Under the pieces are notes generated by a model. It did not search any database and had not been told where the DNA came from. It worked only from the letters and a program-made list of their open reading frames with translations. Both the position numbers and the translations under genes were made by a program. A stretch of 64,000 bases of DNA from Halorussus gelatinilyticus (GTDB taxonomy: Archaea > Halobacteriota > Halobacteria > Halobacteriales > Haladaptataceae). Positions 16,816 through 24,622 of this stretch are shown here, one piece after another (the first letter of the stretch is position 1; every line of letters starts with the position of its first letter). The stretch spans positions 1-64,000 of the forward strand of contig NZ_CP096658.1 in assembly GCF_023238445.1 (NCBI RefSeq). The letters are read 5' to 3'.

Positions 16816-16945
16816 TCTCGAAAGCCCCCGCCCGCTCGCGGGCGCTCAGCGACATCTCCTCCGTTCACTGCGTTCACTCCGGAGAGGGGTCGCTGAGACG
16901 ACCACAGGTCTCCGACCCGCGAGCGGTCGGCCCCTTTCAGTCCAC
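16816..16945. repeat. Palindromic GC-rich intergenic element
   Basis: Nested hairpins are visible. CGCCCGC/GCGGGCG lies at 16829-16844. CTCAGCGAC (16845-16853) pairs with GTCGCTGAG (16889-16897), and inside it CTCCG (16859-16863) pairs with CGGAG (16880-16884). The edges carry GAAAGCCCCCG and CCCCTTTCAGTCC. From memory, this edge pair recurs between genes in haloarchaeal genomes; I cannot check that here. No second copy is in the window. Confidence 0.5.
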
Positions 16946-16951
16946 CCAAAC

Positions 16952-17059
16952 CGTGGTTTGTGTCACCCGGTATCTGCTGGTAGTTTGTGTCCTCGAGCGT
17001 TTGCCGGTGGTCTGTAGAGTCGAGCGCATCCCGGTGGTCTGCGTCACCGAGCGTCTGCG
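16952..17059. repeat. Four degenerate 27-nt tandem repeats
   Basis: Units start at 16952, 16979, 17006 and 17033, and a fifth partial unit follows. The consensus is near GGTGGTCTGTGTC followed by CGAGCG and TTTGCC-like ends. The 27-nt period is a multiple of three, so one frame reads nine-residue repeats, but no real gene uses it. The core is shared with the 25-nt array at 33035-33109. Confidence 0.7.
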
Positions 17060-17108
17060 CGTGGATTGGTCGGTCGGCGGAAATCGAAAGATCGGCGAGC
17101 GAACCGGC

Positions 17109-18437
17109 TCACTCCCGGCGGACCGGCCACCGGAACGACAGCGAGAACGAGACGTGCCGGTACTCCAGAACCGCCCACGCGAGCACCGTCAGCGCGAGCA
17201 GGACCGCGACCGCGGCGTCGCTCAGGCCCATCCAGACCGGGAGGACGAACGAGATGCTGTTGGTGACCTTCCGGGGCGTGTACCCCGCGACGGAGGTCGT
17301 GTTCTCGTCCATGTCGGCCGATTCGGTGCCGCGGGAGTCGAGGTCCGCGGCGGCGGCGCTCGGTCCGCCCGCACTCTCGTCGCCCGTGCCGAGGCGTTCG
17401 AGTTCGTAGGGCGCGTAGAACTCCGCGCTCCAGACCACCGCGCCGGTCTCGTTCACTTCCAGCACGCGGTGGGCGTTGGTGTCCGCGACGAGGGTGTTGC
17501 CGTTCGGCAGGCGGTCGGCGTCGCGGGGCCACTTCATCTCGGCGTCGGTCCAGACCCACGTCCGATTCCAACTCCCGTCCTCGCGCTGGTACTCCACGAT
17601 GCGGTCGTTGAGCGAGTCGGCGACGACGACCGCCGGGCCGCCCTCGGATTCGGGAATGTAGTCGGGGTTGTGCTGTTCGTAGAGGACGTCGTGGGCACCG
17701 TCGGAGCCGAGCGTCCAGTTCTCCTGCACGCCGGTCTGCGGGTCCACGAAGGCCACCGCGTCCTGATTCCGGAGGCTGGTCATGTACCGACCGTCGGGGA
17801 GTCGCTCCACGTCGTTGAGATGCGCCCAGTCGGCAGGGTACGGTCCGCCGCCGGAGATGGGGTAGGCCTGTTTGGTAGACCACTCCCACGTCGTCATCCC
17901 GGTGGTCGTGTTGACGACGTACATCTCGTCGGTGTTGATAGCCCCGACCAGCAGTCGGTTCTCGCCGAGTCGGTCCACGTCGTGCCAGTTGGCTCCCCGG
18001 TCGGCCGGGATGACCCGCGAGTAGATGCGCTCTATCTCGCCGGTCGTGAGGTTGAGTCGCTCGACCACCGAGAGGGTACACGACCCCTTGCAGGCGTCGC
18101 CCTCGTAGTTGCGCTCGGCGACGTACTCGACGGTCGTCTCGGTCCCCTTCACGGGGTCCACGTCGAAGTAGCCGTGGAACGTGTCGTTGTAGTACGCGAC
18201 CCTCCCCTCGGGACCGAACGCCACGAGCGCGGCCGATTCGCCTTTCATGCCGTGGCCGGCGACGACGGTGACGTTCCCGGTGGCGGGGACGACTTGCGTC
18301 CGCTCGTCGGCCGGGAGTTCGGCCTGTCGCTCGTAGGTCGCCACCGCGGCGCTGGCTGGCGAGGAGACGTAACTGTACCCGAGCGTGCTGGCACAGACGA
18401 GGACGACGAGTGCGAAGAGGACACGGTAACGGCGCAC
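17109..18437 (-). CDS. Membrane-anchored arylsulfotransferase (ASST)-like protein
   Basis: 442 residues from GTG. An N-terminal signal anchor (RRYRVLFALVVLVCAS, about 2-17) is followed by a large beta-propeller-like region with ASST-family features: GHGMKGE, NWHDVDRLGENR, WAHLNDVERLPDG and RDADRLPNGNTLVAD. A C-terminal hydrophobic helix (about 405-430) and a basic tail end the protein. The propeller is therefore outside and tethered at both ends. The GTG at 18437 is chosen because a TTTATG box lies about 25 nt upstream (leaderless); longer versions would overlap the divergent arfC start. Catalytic sulfotransfer is not assured, since ASST-like propellers are diverse. Confidence 0.8.
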   Translation of the reverse strand: MRRYRVLFALVVLVCASTLGYSYVSSPASAAVATYERQAELPADERTQVVPATGNVTVVAGHGMKGESAALVAFGPEGRVAYYNDTFHGYFDVDPVKGTETTVEYVAERNYEGDACKGSCTLSVVERLNLTTGEIERIYSRVIPADRGANWHDVDRLGENRLLVGAINTDEMYVVNTTTGMTTWEWSTKQAYPISGGGPYPADWAHLNDVERLPDGRYMTSLRNQDAVAFVDPQTGVQENWTLGSDGAHDVLYEQHNPDYIPESEGGPAVVVADSLNDRIVEYQREDGSWNRTWVWTDAEMKWPRDADRLPNGNTLVADTNAHRVLEVNETGAVVWSAEFYAPYELERLGTGDESAGGPSAAAADLDSRGTESADMDENTTSVAGYTPRKVTNSISFVLPVWMGLSDAAVAVLLALTVLAWAVLEYRHVSFSLSFRWPVRRE

Positions 18438-18507
18438 ACGTCGAAGTACACGCTCCGAGACATAAATCGACCGAAAGCGGTTTTCCGGCCGACCATTTAG
18501 GAGGGGT

Positions 18508-19170
18508 ATGCGCGTGGTCGTCAACGCCGCGACGAGCGCCGACGGGAAACTCTCCTCGAAGCGCCGCGAGCAGATAGCCATCAGCGGTCCCGACGACTTC
18601 GACCGGGTGGACGCCCTCCGGGCCGGGAGCGACGCGGTGATGGTCGGCGTCGGGACGGTGCTGGCCGACGACCCGCACCTGACGCTGGACGACCCCGACC
18701 GACAGGTCGCCCGGCGCGAGCGTGACGTGACCGCCCACCCGGCGCGCGTCGTCGCCGACTCCCGAGCGCGGACACCGACCGACGCCCGAATTCTGGACGA
18801 CGAGGCGACGACCTACGTCTTCGTCGCCGAGGCCGCGCCGACCGAGCGAATCGAGTCGCTGGAGGCCGCGGGCGCGCGACTCGTCACCGCCGGCGAGGAG
18901 CGCGTGGACCTGTCGAGCGCGCTCTCGTCGCTGGAGCGGGAGGGCGTCGAGCAACTGATGGTCGAGGGTGGCGGCGAACTCATCTTCTCGCTGTTCGACT
19001 CCGGACTCGTGGACGAACTCCGACTGTTCGTCGGGTCGAAACTCATCGGCGGCCGCGACGCCCCCACGCTGGCCGACGGCGAGGGGTTCGTCGCGGACTT
19101 CCCGGAGTTGGAACTGGAGGACGTAGAGCGCGTGGACGACGGCGTCCTCCTCCGGTACGCCGTCGAATAG
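18508..19170 (+). CDS. arfC: 2,5-diamino-6-(ribosylamino)pyrimidinone 5'-phosphate reductase
   Basis: 220 residues with the RibD C-terminal reductase fold. It has VVVNAATSADGKLSS at the N-terminus, GSDAVMVGVGTVLADDP at about 46-62, VEGGGELI at about 152-159 and SKLIGGRDAPT near 180. In archaea this enzyme reduces the ribosyl chain in the riboflavin and F420 precursor pathway using NAD(P)H. The length equals the stand-alone archaeal form, with no deaminase domain. GGAGGGGT lies just before the ATG at 18508. It is divergent from the ASST-like gene, 70 nt apart. No other riboflavin gene is adjacent. Confidence 0.92.
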   Translation: MRVVVNAATSADGKLSSKRREQIAISGPDDFDRVDALRAGSDAVMVGVGTVLADDPHLTLDDPDRQVARRERDVTAHPARVVADSRARTPTDARILDDEATTYVFVAEAAPTERIESLEAAGARLVTAGEERVDLSSALSSLEREGVEQLMVEGGGELIFSLFDSGLVDELRLFVGSKLIGGRDAPTLADGEGFVADFPELELEDVERVDDGVLLRYAVE

Positions 19171-19188
19171 CGGGAGAGCGGACGCCGC

Positions 19189-19344
19189 TCACTCCTCTAA
19201 CCGGTCGATGGCGAGCGTGTGGCCGGTTCGCTGGCCGTGGTCGATGAGGACCTCCGCGGGTTTCTCGTCGGCGCCGCTCGCCACGGTCTTCTCGAACGAA
19301 CAGTTTCGACAGCGGACCCGAATCCGGATTCCTTCCTCGCCCAT
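19189..19344 (-). CDS. Small putative zinc-binding protein
   Basis: 51 residues, beginning MGEEGIRIRVRCRNCSF with one CxxC pair at about 12-15 and a His at about 36 and 42 that might complete a metal site. It is compact and acidic with haloarchaeal codon use. The ATG at 19344 is taken because the upstream extension is Arg/Pro-rich and overlaps no conserved sequence. It is convergent with arfC, 18 nt apart. Function is unknown. Confidence 0.6.
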   Translation of the reverse strand: MGEEGIRIRVRCRNCSFEKTVASGADEKPAEVLIDHGQRTGHTLAIDRLEE

Positions 19345-19562
19345 TTGTGTCGTCTGAAAGGGATTCGACGGCCTCGGTGGAGTGGTTGTTCCCTGCCATA
19401 CAAACGGGTTTTTAATCGCCGGGTGAAAGAGAAGCGGTCTCGGCGAAATGGGCGCGACGAGACGGGCGGAGTGGGCGAGATGGCCGAGGCGAGGTCGCGT
19501 CACATCGTGCCGAAGCAGTCGCTGGAGGCGATAGTCACGAAAGAGAGTAGGTCGGCGGCGAT

Positions 19563-19862
19563 TCAGTGGGAGTGGCCGGTCATCTCGCCGAACGTCTGGC
19601 CGAAGCGCTCCTCGAACAGTTCCATCGTCTTCTCCTCGTTGGCGAGGACCTCCTCGTCGGGTTCTTCGGGCGCGTGGTGGACGAGCGCGTGGGCCTGCTG
19701 TGCGAACGAGAGCATCGTCAGGTCGCCCAGCACCGCGGTGTCGGTCTCGGAGTCGTCCTCGCGGAGGAGATCTACGACGCGCGTCGGGAGCGTCAGTTCC
19801 TCGGAGTCGCCGTCCGGCGATTCGATGGTGTACGTCACCGTCTCGACTTCGGTGTCCGTCAT
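19563..19862 (-). CDS. Small haloarchaeal protein (DUF7545-like)
   Basis: 99 residues. An N-terminal beta hairpin (VTYTIESPDG, then SEELTLPTRVVDLLRED) is followed by a helix with FAQQAHALVHHAPEE and an acidic C-terminal half. It looks like a haloarchaea-specific small family that I associate with DUF7545, from memory. It is cytosolic with no membrane segment or cysteine. It is divergent from the tetR-MATE operon. Confidence 0.65.
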   Translation of the reverse strand: MTDTEVETVTYTIESPDGDSEELTLPTRVVDLLREDDSETDTAVLGDLTMLSFAQQAHALVHHAPEEPDEEVLANEEKTMELFEERFGQTFGEMTGHSH

Positions 19863-19965
19863 ACCCTCTCATTCCGCGGGCGAACGTAAAGATGTGCGGG
19901 TATCGAGACAGGAAACCGAGCGAAGGCCGCGGGACCGACCGGTATTTCGATTCAAAACTCTTTTG

Positions 19966-19979
19966 ACTGACTAGTCAGT
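19966..19979. promoter_or_regulatory. Palindromic TetR-type operator
   Basis: ACTGACTAGTCAGT is a perfect 14-bp palindrome that ends 15 nt before the tetR ATG at 19995. The flanks (TTG and AAG) extend partial symmetry. Its form and location at the likely transcription start fit an autoregulatory site for the downstream TetR-family repressor. Confidence 0.7.
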
Positions 19980-19994
19980 AAGTTCCGGTAGTAA

Positions 19995-20570
19995 ATGGAC
20001 GCAGAGACAGCCGAGCAGATGATGGAGGCGACGTACCGTGCCCTCCGCGAACACGGCTACGCCGACCTGACCATGCAGCGAATCGCGGACGAATCGTCGG
20101 TATCGAAGGCGACTTTTCACTACCACTTCGACACGAAAGAGGAGTTGCTGAAGGCGTTTCTCGACCACCTCGTCGAGCAGTTCGAGGGGCGACTCGCCAG
20201 CGAGGCCGGCGACCCGCGCGAGCGACTCGACGCGTTTCTCGACGCCATCTTCGCGCCCGCCGAGGACGTCTCTCCCATCCCGCTGATGGAACTCAAGTCG
20301 CAGGCCCCCTACCACGAGGCCTACCGCGAGCGCTTCGTGGAGATGGACGAACGACTGCGCGAGGTCGTCGCCGAGGCCGTCCGCGACGGCATCGAGTCGG
20401 GCCAGTTCGACGACGCGAACCCGGAGGCGGTCGCCCGGTTCGTCGTCACCGCGATAAACGGCGCGCACGTCCGGGAGGTCGCGCTCGGTGAGACCCCCAG
20501 CGAGACCCGGCGGATGGTCGAGCGGTACCTCGAACGAGAACTGGGTCACACGACGGGGGTGGTGGCGTGA
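19995..20570 (+). CDS. TetR/AcrR-family transcriptional regulator
   Basis: 191 residues. The N-terminal TetR HTH is clear: ALREHGYADLTMQRIADESSVSKATFHYHFDT-like segments at about 13-45, followed by KEELLKAFLDHL. The C-terminal helical ligand-binding domain is longer and variable. It overlaps the MATE transporter gene by 4 nt (GTGA), so it probably controls the operon it leads and responds to a transported compound. A perfect palindrome sits just upstream. The ligand is unknown. Confidence 0.9.
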   Translation: MDAETAEQMMEATYRALREHGYADLTMQRIADESSVSKATFHYHFDTKEELLKAFLDHLVEQFEGRLASEAGDPRERLDAFLDAIFAPAEDVSPIPLMELKSQAPYHEAYRERFVEMDERLREVVAEAVRDGIESGQFDDANPEAVARFVVTAINGAHVREVALGETPSETRRMVERYLERELGHTTGVVA

Positions 20571-22036
20571 GCCTCTTCAAAGGGCAGGAGGAACTCGACC
20601 TCACCGAGGGCGGCATCCTCAAACCCCTCGTCTACCTCTCACTCCCCATCGTCCTCACGAACCTGATGCAGACCGCCTACAACCTCGCCGACACGTTCTG
20701 GCTCGGCCAGTACTCGACGGAGGCGCTGGCGGCCATCAGCTTCGCGTTCCCGATGGTGTTCCTCCTCATCTCGCTCGGGATGGGGCTGTCGGTCGCCGGA
20801 AGCGTCCTCGTCGCCCAGCACACCGGGGCCGACGAGACCGAACAGGCCGAGTACGCCGCGTCCCAGACCGTCTCGTTCGCGTTCATCGCGTCGGTGATTT
20901 TGGGCGCGATCGGCTACCCGTTCGTCCGGCCGTTCCTCGACTTCCTCGGGGCCTCGCCGGACGTACTCCCCGGCGCGACCGCCTACATGCAGGTCGTCGC
21001 GCTCGGCCTGCCGTTCATGTTCGGGTTCTTCGTGTTCATCTCGCTCATGCGGGGTGCGGGCGACACGCTCACGCCGATGTTCGTGATGCTCGGGACCGTG
21101 ATCCTCAACGTCGTCATCGACCCGTTCCTCATCAACGGCTGGAACCTCGGCCCGCTCGCGTTCCCCGAACTCGGTATCGAGGGCGCGGCCTACGCGACGG
21201 TGTTCTCCCGGAGCGTGGCGATGCTCGTCGGGATTGCCATCATGCTCTCGGGGAGCCGAGGCATCCAGATCAATCTACGGGACATGCGACCCGACTTCCA
21301 GTACCTACGCAAGATTCTCCAGATCGGCGTCCCCGCGAGCATCGAGGGGACCGGACGCGCGCTCTCTATCAACGCGCTTCTCATCATCGTCGGCCTGTTC
21401 CCGACGACCGTCGTCGCGGCCTACGGCATCGGCACGCGCGTCTTCTCGGTCATCTTCCTCCCGGCCATCGCTGTCGCGCGCGGCGTCGAGACGATGACCG
21501 GCCAGAACATCGGTGCAGGCAAGTACGACCGCGCGGCGAAGGCGAACTACCTCGCCGCCAAGGGACTGTTCGCCATCCTCGCGGCCGTGGGCGTCCTCAT
21601 CTTCCTCGTCCCGAGACCCATCGTCGCGGTGTTCACCGACGACCCCGAGGTGCTGGCGTCCGGCGCGACGTTCCTCCGGTACGTGTCGCTGTCGTTCGGG
21701 TTCATCGGCATCATGCGGGCGTTCACAGGCGGATTCCGCGGTGCAGGTAAGACGATGGTCGCCGCAGCCATCGCCATCACGACGCTGGCGGGGATTCGAC
21801 TGCCGGTCTCCTACGTCGCCTCGCAGTTCCGGCTCTCGATTCCGTTCGTTCCCACCGAGGCCATCTTCGGCGTCGAGGGAATCTGGGTCGGGTTCTTCGT
21901 CTCGAACGTCGCCGGCGCGGTCATCGCGTACCTGTGGTTCTCGCGAGATACGTGGCGCGAGGGCGACGTTCGCGGGACGCCCGGTCCGGGTCCCGTCGAT
22001 GCCGACGACGGCGAGCCGGCGGTCTCCGACGACTGA
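20567..22036 (+). CDS. MATE-family multidrug efflux transporter
   Basis: 489 residues with about twelve transmembrane helices in two halves of six, the MATE layout. The N-terminus (KPLVYLSLPIVLTNLMQTAY) and GIGTRVFSV in the second half fit the family. MATE carriers export organic cations or drugs using Na+ or H+ gradients. The GTG start at 20567 overlaps the tetR stop as GTGA, so translation is coupled. The C-terminal tail after about 465 is acidic and polar, likely cytoplasmic. The substrate cannot be inferred. Confidence 0.92.
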   Translation: MSLFKGQEELDLTEGGILKPLVYLSLPIVLTNLMQTAYNLADTFWLGQYSTEALAAISFAFPMVFLLISLGMGLSVAGSVLVAQHTGADETEQAEYAASQTVSFAFIASVILGAIGYPFVRPFLDFLGASPDVLPGATAYMQVVALGLPFMFGFFVFISLMRGAGDTLTPMFVMLGTVILNVVIDPFLINGWNLGPLAFPELGIEGAAYATVFSRSVAMLVGIAIMLSGSRGIQINLRDMRPDFQYLRKILQIGVPASIEGTGRALSINALLIIVGLFPTTVVAAYGIGTRVFSVIFLPAIAVARGVETMTGQNIGAGKYDRAAKANYLAAKGLFAILAAVGVLIFLVPRPIVAVFTDDPEVLASGATFLRYVSLSFGFIGIMRAFTGGFRGAGKTMVAAAIAITTLAGIRLPVSYVASQFRLSIPFVPTEAIFGVEGIWVGFFVSNVAGAVIAYLWFSRDTWREGDVRGTPGPGPVDADDGEPAVSDD

Positions 22037-22057
22037 CCGAGAGGGAAAAAGAGCGTC

Positions 22058-23374
22058 TCAGTCGTCGCTCGCGGCGACCTCGGTCGCGCCTTCTTCGACT
22101 TCGAGTTCGGCGGTTTCGAGGTAGTCGTCTGCGTCGAGCGCGGCCTTACAGCCCATCCCCGCGGCGGTCACGGCCTGCTGGTAGTGGTAGTCCACCACGT
22201 CGCCCGCGCCGAAGATGCCGGGGACGCCGGTCTTCGTCTGGCCGCCGCCCTTGCCGCCCTCCGTCTGGATGTAGCCCGCCTCGTCCATCTCGACGGCGGT
22301 GTCTTCGAGGTAGTCGGTGTTGGGCGTGTGGCCGATGGCGAGGAACACCGCGCCCACGTCCATCTCGAGCGTCTCGGTCTCGGGGTCGTCGAGTTTGTCG
22401 CTCGGGTAGCCCTCGGGGTGGCGGACCAACTCGGCGTAATCGACGCCCTCCTCGACCGAGCCGTGAATCTCGCGGAGTTCGGCGTTCCGGACGATCTCTA
22501 TCTCGCCCTCCTCGACCTTCTCTTGGGTGCGGTCTATCCAGTAGTCCTCGGCGCGGAACTCCTCGCGCCGGTGGACCAGATACACCTTCGAGGCGAACTT
22601 CGTGAGGAAGTTGGCCTCCTCCATCGCGGCGTCGCCGCCGCCGACGACGATCATCTCCTCGTCGCGGAAGAACGCGCCGTCGCAGGTCGCGCAGGTCGAG
22701 ACGCCGTATCCCATCAGGTCGTCCTCGCCGGGGACGCCCAGCGTCCGGGCGCTCGCGCCCGAGGCGGCGATGAACGCGTCGGCGGTGTACACGTCGCCGT
22801 TCGAGAGTTCGACGCGGTAGGGCCGTGAGGAGTCGTCAACCGACTCGATGACGCCGTTCTTGACCTCCGCGCCGAAGCGCGTGGCCTGCTCTTTCATGTT
22901 GTTGATGAGGTCCGGGCCGCTGATGCCCTCGGGGAAGCCGGGGTAGTTCTCCACGTCGGTCGTCAGCGTCAACTGGCCGCCGGGTTCGTCGCCCTCCAGC
23001 ACGAGCGGGTCGTTGTTCGACCGCGCGGCGTAGATAGCCGCGGTCAGGCCCGCGATACCGCTCCCCGAGATGATGAGTTTGCGGTGTTCGACCTCGCCAT
23101 CGGCGGTGGCGATGCCTAACTTCTCGTCCAACTCGCCGGACTCGTCCAGTGCTTGCGTGTCGTCCCACCCACCGATGAGTTCGTCGTCGATGAACACCTC
23201 CGGGGCGGTCTGGCGACCGTCGGCGCGCTCGACCATCTCGTCGAACAGTTCCTCGTCGCCGGTCACGTTGTAGGTCTCGTATTCGACGCCCTTCGAGTCG
23301 AAGAGGTCCTTGGCTTTCTCGCAGTAGGGGCAGTCCTCCTTCGTATAAATCTCGACGTGCGGGTGTTCGCTCAT
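22058..23374 (-). CDS. Glutaredoxin-thioredoxin reductase fusion
   Basis: 438 residues. The N-terminal 85 form a glutaredoxin-like domain with CPYC (about 16-19) and TAPEVFIDDELIGG. The rest is a thioredoxin-reductase-type flavoprotein: FAD motif GSGIAGLTAA (about 105), redox motif CATC (about 235), NADPH motif GGGDAAMEEA (about 252) and HRREEFR, which suits NADPH. The fusion suggests that electrons pass from NADPH through FAD and CATC to the attached CPYC domain. The TATA-like TAAATACC lies about 25 nt before the ATG at 23374, so the transcript is probably leaderless, with a palindrome at its start. Confidence 0.92.
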   Translation of the reverse strand: MSEHPHVEIYTKEDCPYCEKAKDLFDSKGVEYETYNVTGDEELFDEMVERADGRQTAPEVFIDDELIGGWDDTQALDESGELDEKLGIATADGEVEHRKLIISGSGIAGLTAAIYAARSNNDPLVLEGDEPGGQLTLTTDVENYPGFPEGISGPDLINNMKEQATRFGAEVKNGVIESVDDSSRPYRVELSNGDVYTADAFIAASGASARTLGVPGEDDLMGYGVSTCATCDGAFFRDEEMIVVGGGDAAMEEANFLTKFASKVYLVHRREEFRAEDYWIDRTQEKVEEGEIEIVRNAELREIHGSVEEGVDYAELVRHPEGYPSDKLDDPETETLEMDVGAVFLAIGHTPNTDYLEDTAVEMDEAGYIQTEGGKGGGQTKTGVPGIFGAGDVVDYHYQQAVTAAGMGCKAALDADDYLETAELEVEEGATEVAASDD

Positions 23375-23377
23375 GAT

Positions 23378-23387
23378 GCAATATTGC
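23378..23387. promoter_or_regulatory. 10-bp palindrome at reductase-fusion start
   Basis: GCAATATTGC is a perfect palindrome ending 4 nt before the ATG at 23374, between the TATA-like box and the start codon. A repressor bound here would block initiation. No regulator is known from sequence. Confidence 0.4.
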
Positions 23388-23592
23388 TATCGGGAGGGTA
23401 TTTAGCTTGTGTTGTCTCCTCGATTTTCCGGTTTCCGGGTCGGTGGAGCGTCGAGCAGAGACGGAAACTCGCGAGCGAGGACGAGACGAGGAACGGTCCG
23501 GAGTGAACGAACCGACGATGACCGGTAGAGCGACGCGCGGCGACCGATACCGTCTCGAAGCCCTTACCTCGCTCTCCGTCCTCTCTGCGGAC

Positions 23593-23877
23593 ATGCCCGC
23601 CGACCTCGAAGAGAAGACCGACCGCTACGAGGGCCTGCTCGCCGACGCCCTCGACGCCGCCGACGTCGCGCCGCCCGAGGACACCCCGATGGGCGAGGCC
23701 GCGGCCGAGTGTCTGGAGATGGCGAGTTCGTACCTCGAAGACGGCCGTCACTTCCGGAAGAACGACGACCTCGTGAACGCGCTCGCCTCGTTCTCGTACG
23801 GTCACGCGTGGCTGGACGCTGGCGCTCGCGTGGGTCTGTTCGACGTGCCGCGCGAGGGCCACCTCTTTACCGTCTGA
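23593..23877 (+). CDS. DUF357-family protein
   Basis: 94 residues, all-helical and acidic: ADLEEKTDRYEGLLADAL, AAAECLEMASSYLEDGRHF, then DLVNALASFSYGHAWLDAG. The last pattern is diagnostic of the archaeal DUF357 family, whose function is unknown. The ATG at 23593 follows GCCCTTACC upstream sequence. The longer open frame has a non-haloarchaeal N-terminus. It is divergent from the reductase fusion gene, and no partner is evident. Confidence 0.85.
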   Translation: MPADLEEKTDRYEGLLADALDAADVAPPEDTPMGEAAAECLEMASSYLEDGRHFRKNDDLVNALASFSYGHAWLDAGARVGLFDVPREGHLFTV

Positions 23878-24030
23878 CCCGGCCTCCTCGATGCGAGCGA
23901 CGAGAGCTTCGAGCGTGAGGGTGAGCGCCAGTTCCGAGGCTAACTCTCGGGGACCGAACCGGTGAATTTGGTCGAGACCTGACGCAAAGTTTCGGAAATC
24001 GATTTGCCGCAGTTCGTGCTAGATATTAGC

Positions 24031-24540
24031 ATGGCACTCAAGAGGAGGGAGCTCCTCGGAGCCTCGGCGCTCGGCCTCGCGGGGTCGATTGTCGGGTTCT
24101 CGGGGGCCAGAGAGAATCGGCAGGAGACCGAGACGACGACGACCACACAGGAACCGGACGAGACCGTCGTCCTCGGCGGGCAGGTCGAGTACTGGTACGG
24201 CGTCGCGCCGTCGGCCATCCAAGGGCGAGAGAACCCGACGCTGAGCATGGAACCGGGAACTGTCTACGAAATCGTCTGGACGAACCTCGACGGCGTAGAA
24301 CACGAACTCCGCATCTTCGACGCGGACGACGAGGTGGTCGCCGCGACCGAATCGACCGGCGACGCCGGGGCGACCCGGTCGGTCGTCCTCGAAGCGACCG
24401 AGCGACTGGCGCGGTACGACTGCGAGTATCACCCCCAGAGCATGCGCGGGCAGGTCGAAACAGCGACGGGTGGTGAAACGGCGACAGGTGGTGAAACAAC
24501 CACCGAAACGACCACCGAGAGCGGCGGCGGTCCGTACTGA
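24031..24540 (+). CDS. Tat-exported cupredoxin (plastocyanin-like)
   Basis: 169 residues. KRRELLG plus a hydrophobic core (about 4-25) is a Tat signal. A cupredoxin domain follows (about 40-145). Candidate type 1 copper ligands are the His of GVEHEL (about 91), then Cys, His and Met in CEYHPQSM (about 132-139). The family shuttles electrons outside the cell. The tail is a Thr/Gly repeat (ATGGET twice, then TTET). The ATG at 24031 gives the clean signal. No oxidase gene is nearby. Confidence 0.85.
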   Translation: MALKRRELLGASALGLAGSIVGFSGARENRQETETTTTTQEPDETVVLGGQVEYWYGVAPSAIQGRENPTLSMEPGTVYEIVWTNLDGVEHELRIFDADDEVVAATESTGDAGATRSVVLEATERLARYDCEYHPQSMRGQVETATGGETATGGETTTETTTESGGGPY

Positions 24541-24622
24541 CGACCATCGGACCGAGCCGACCGTAAATCTCTATACGGTGGCTCGCCGTCCGAAGAAATG
24601 AGTGGCGGTTCGAGAGGCGGCG

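Larger units (their letters stand above)
16685..17108. other. 424-nt gene-free region, highly structured
   Basis: It lies between the start of rpa1 and the end of the arylsulfotransferase-like gene. I see no gene. It contains the rpa1 promoter side, a palindromic block (16816-16945) and a 27-nt tandem array (16952-17059). An open frame through it on the + strand reads as repetitive VVCV-ERLP units but continues antisense to a real gene, so I treat it as non-coding. Confidence 0.7.

Noticed and set aside
16809-18500. 563-codon + strand frame starting in the 27-nt array
   Set aside because: The VVCV-type repeats at its start come from the array, and the rest is antisense to the ASST-like gene.
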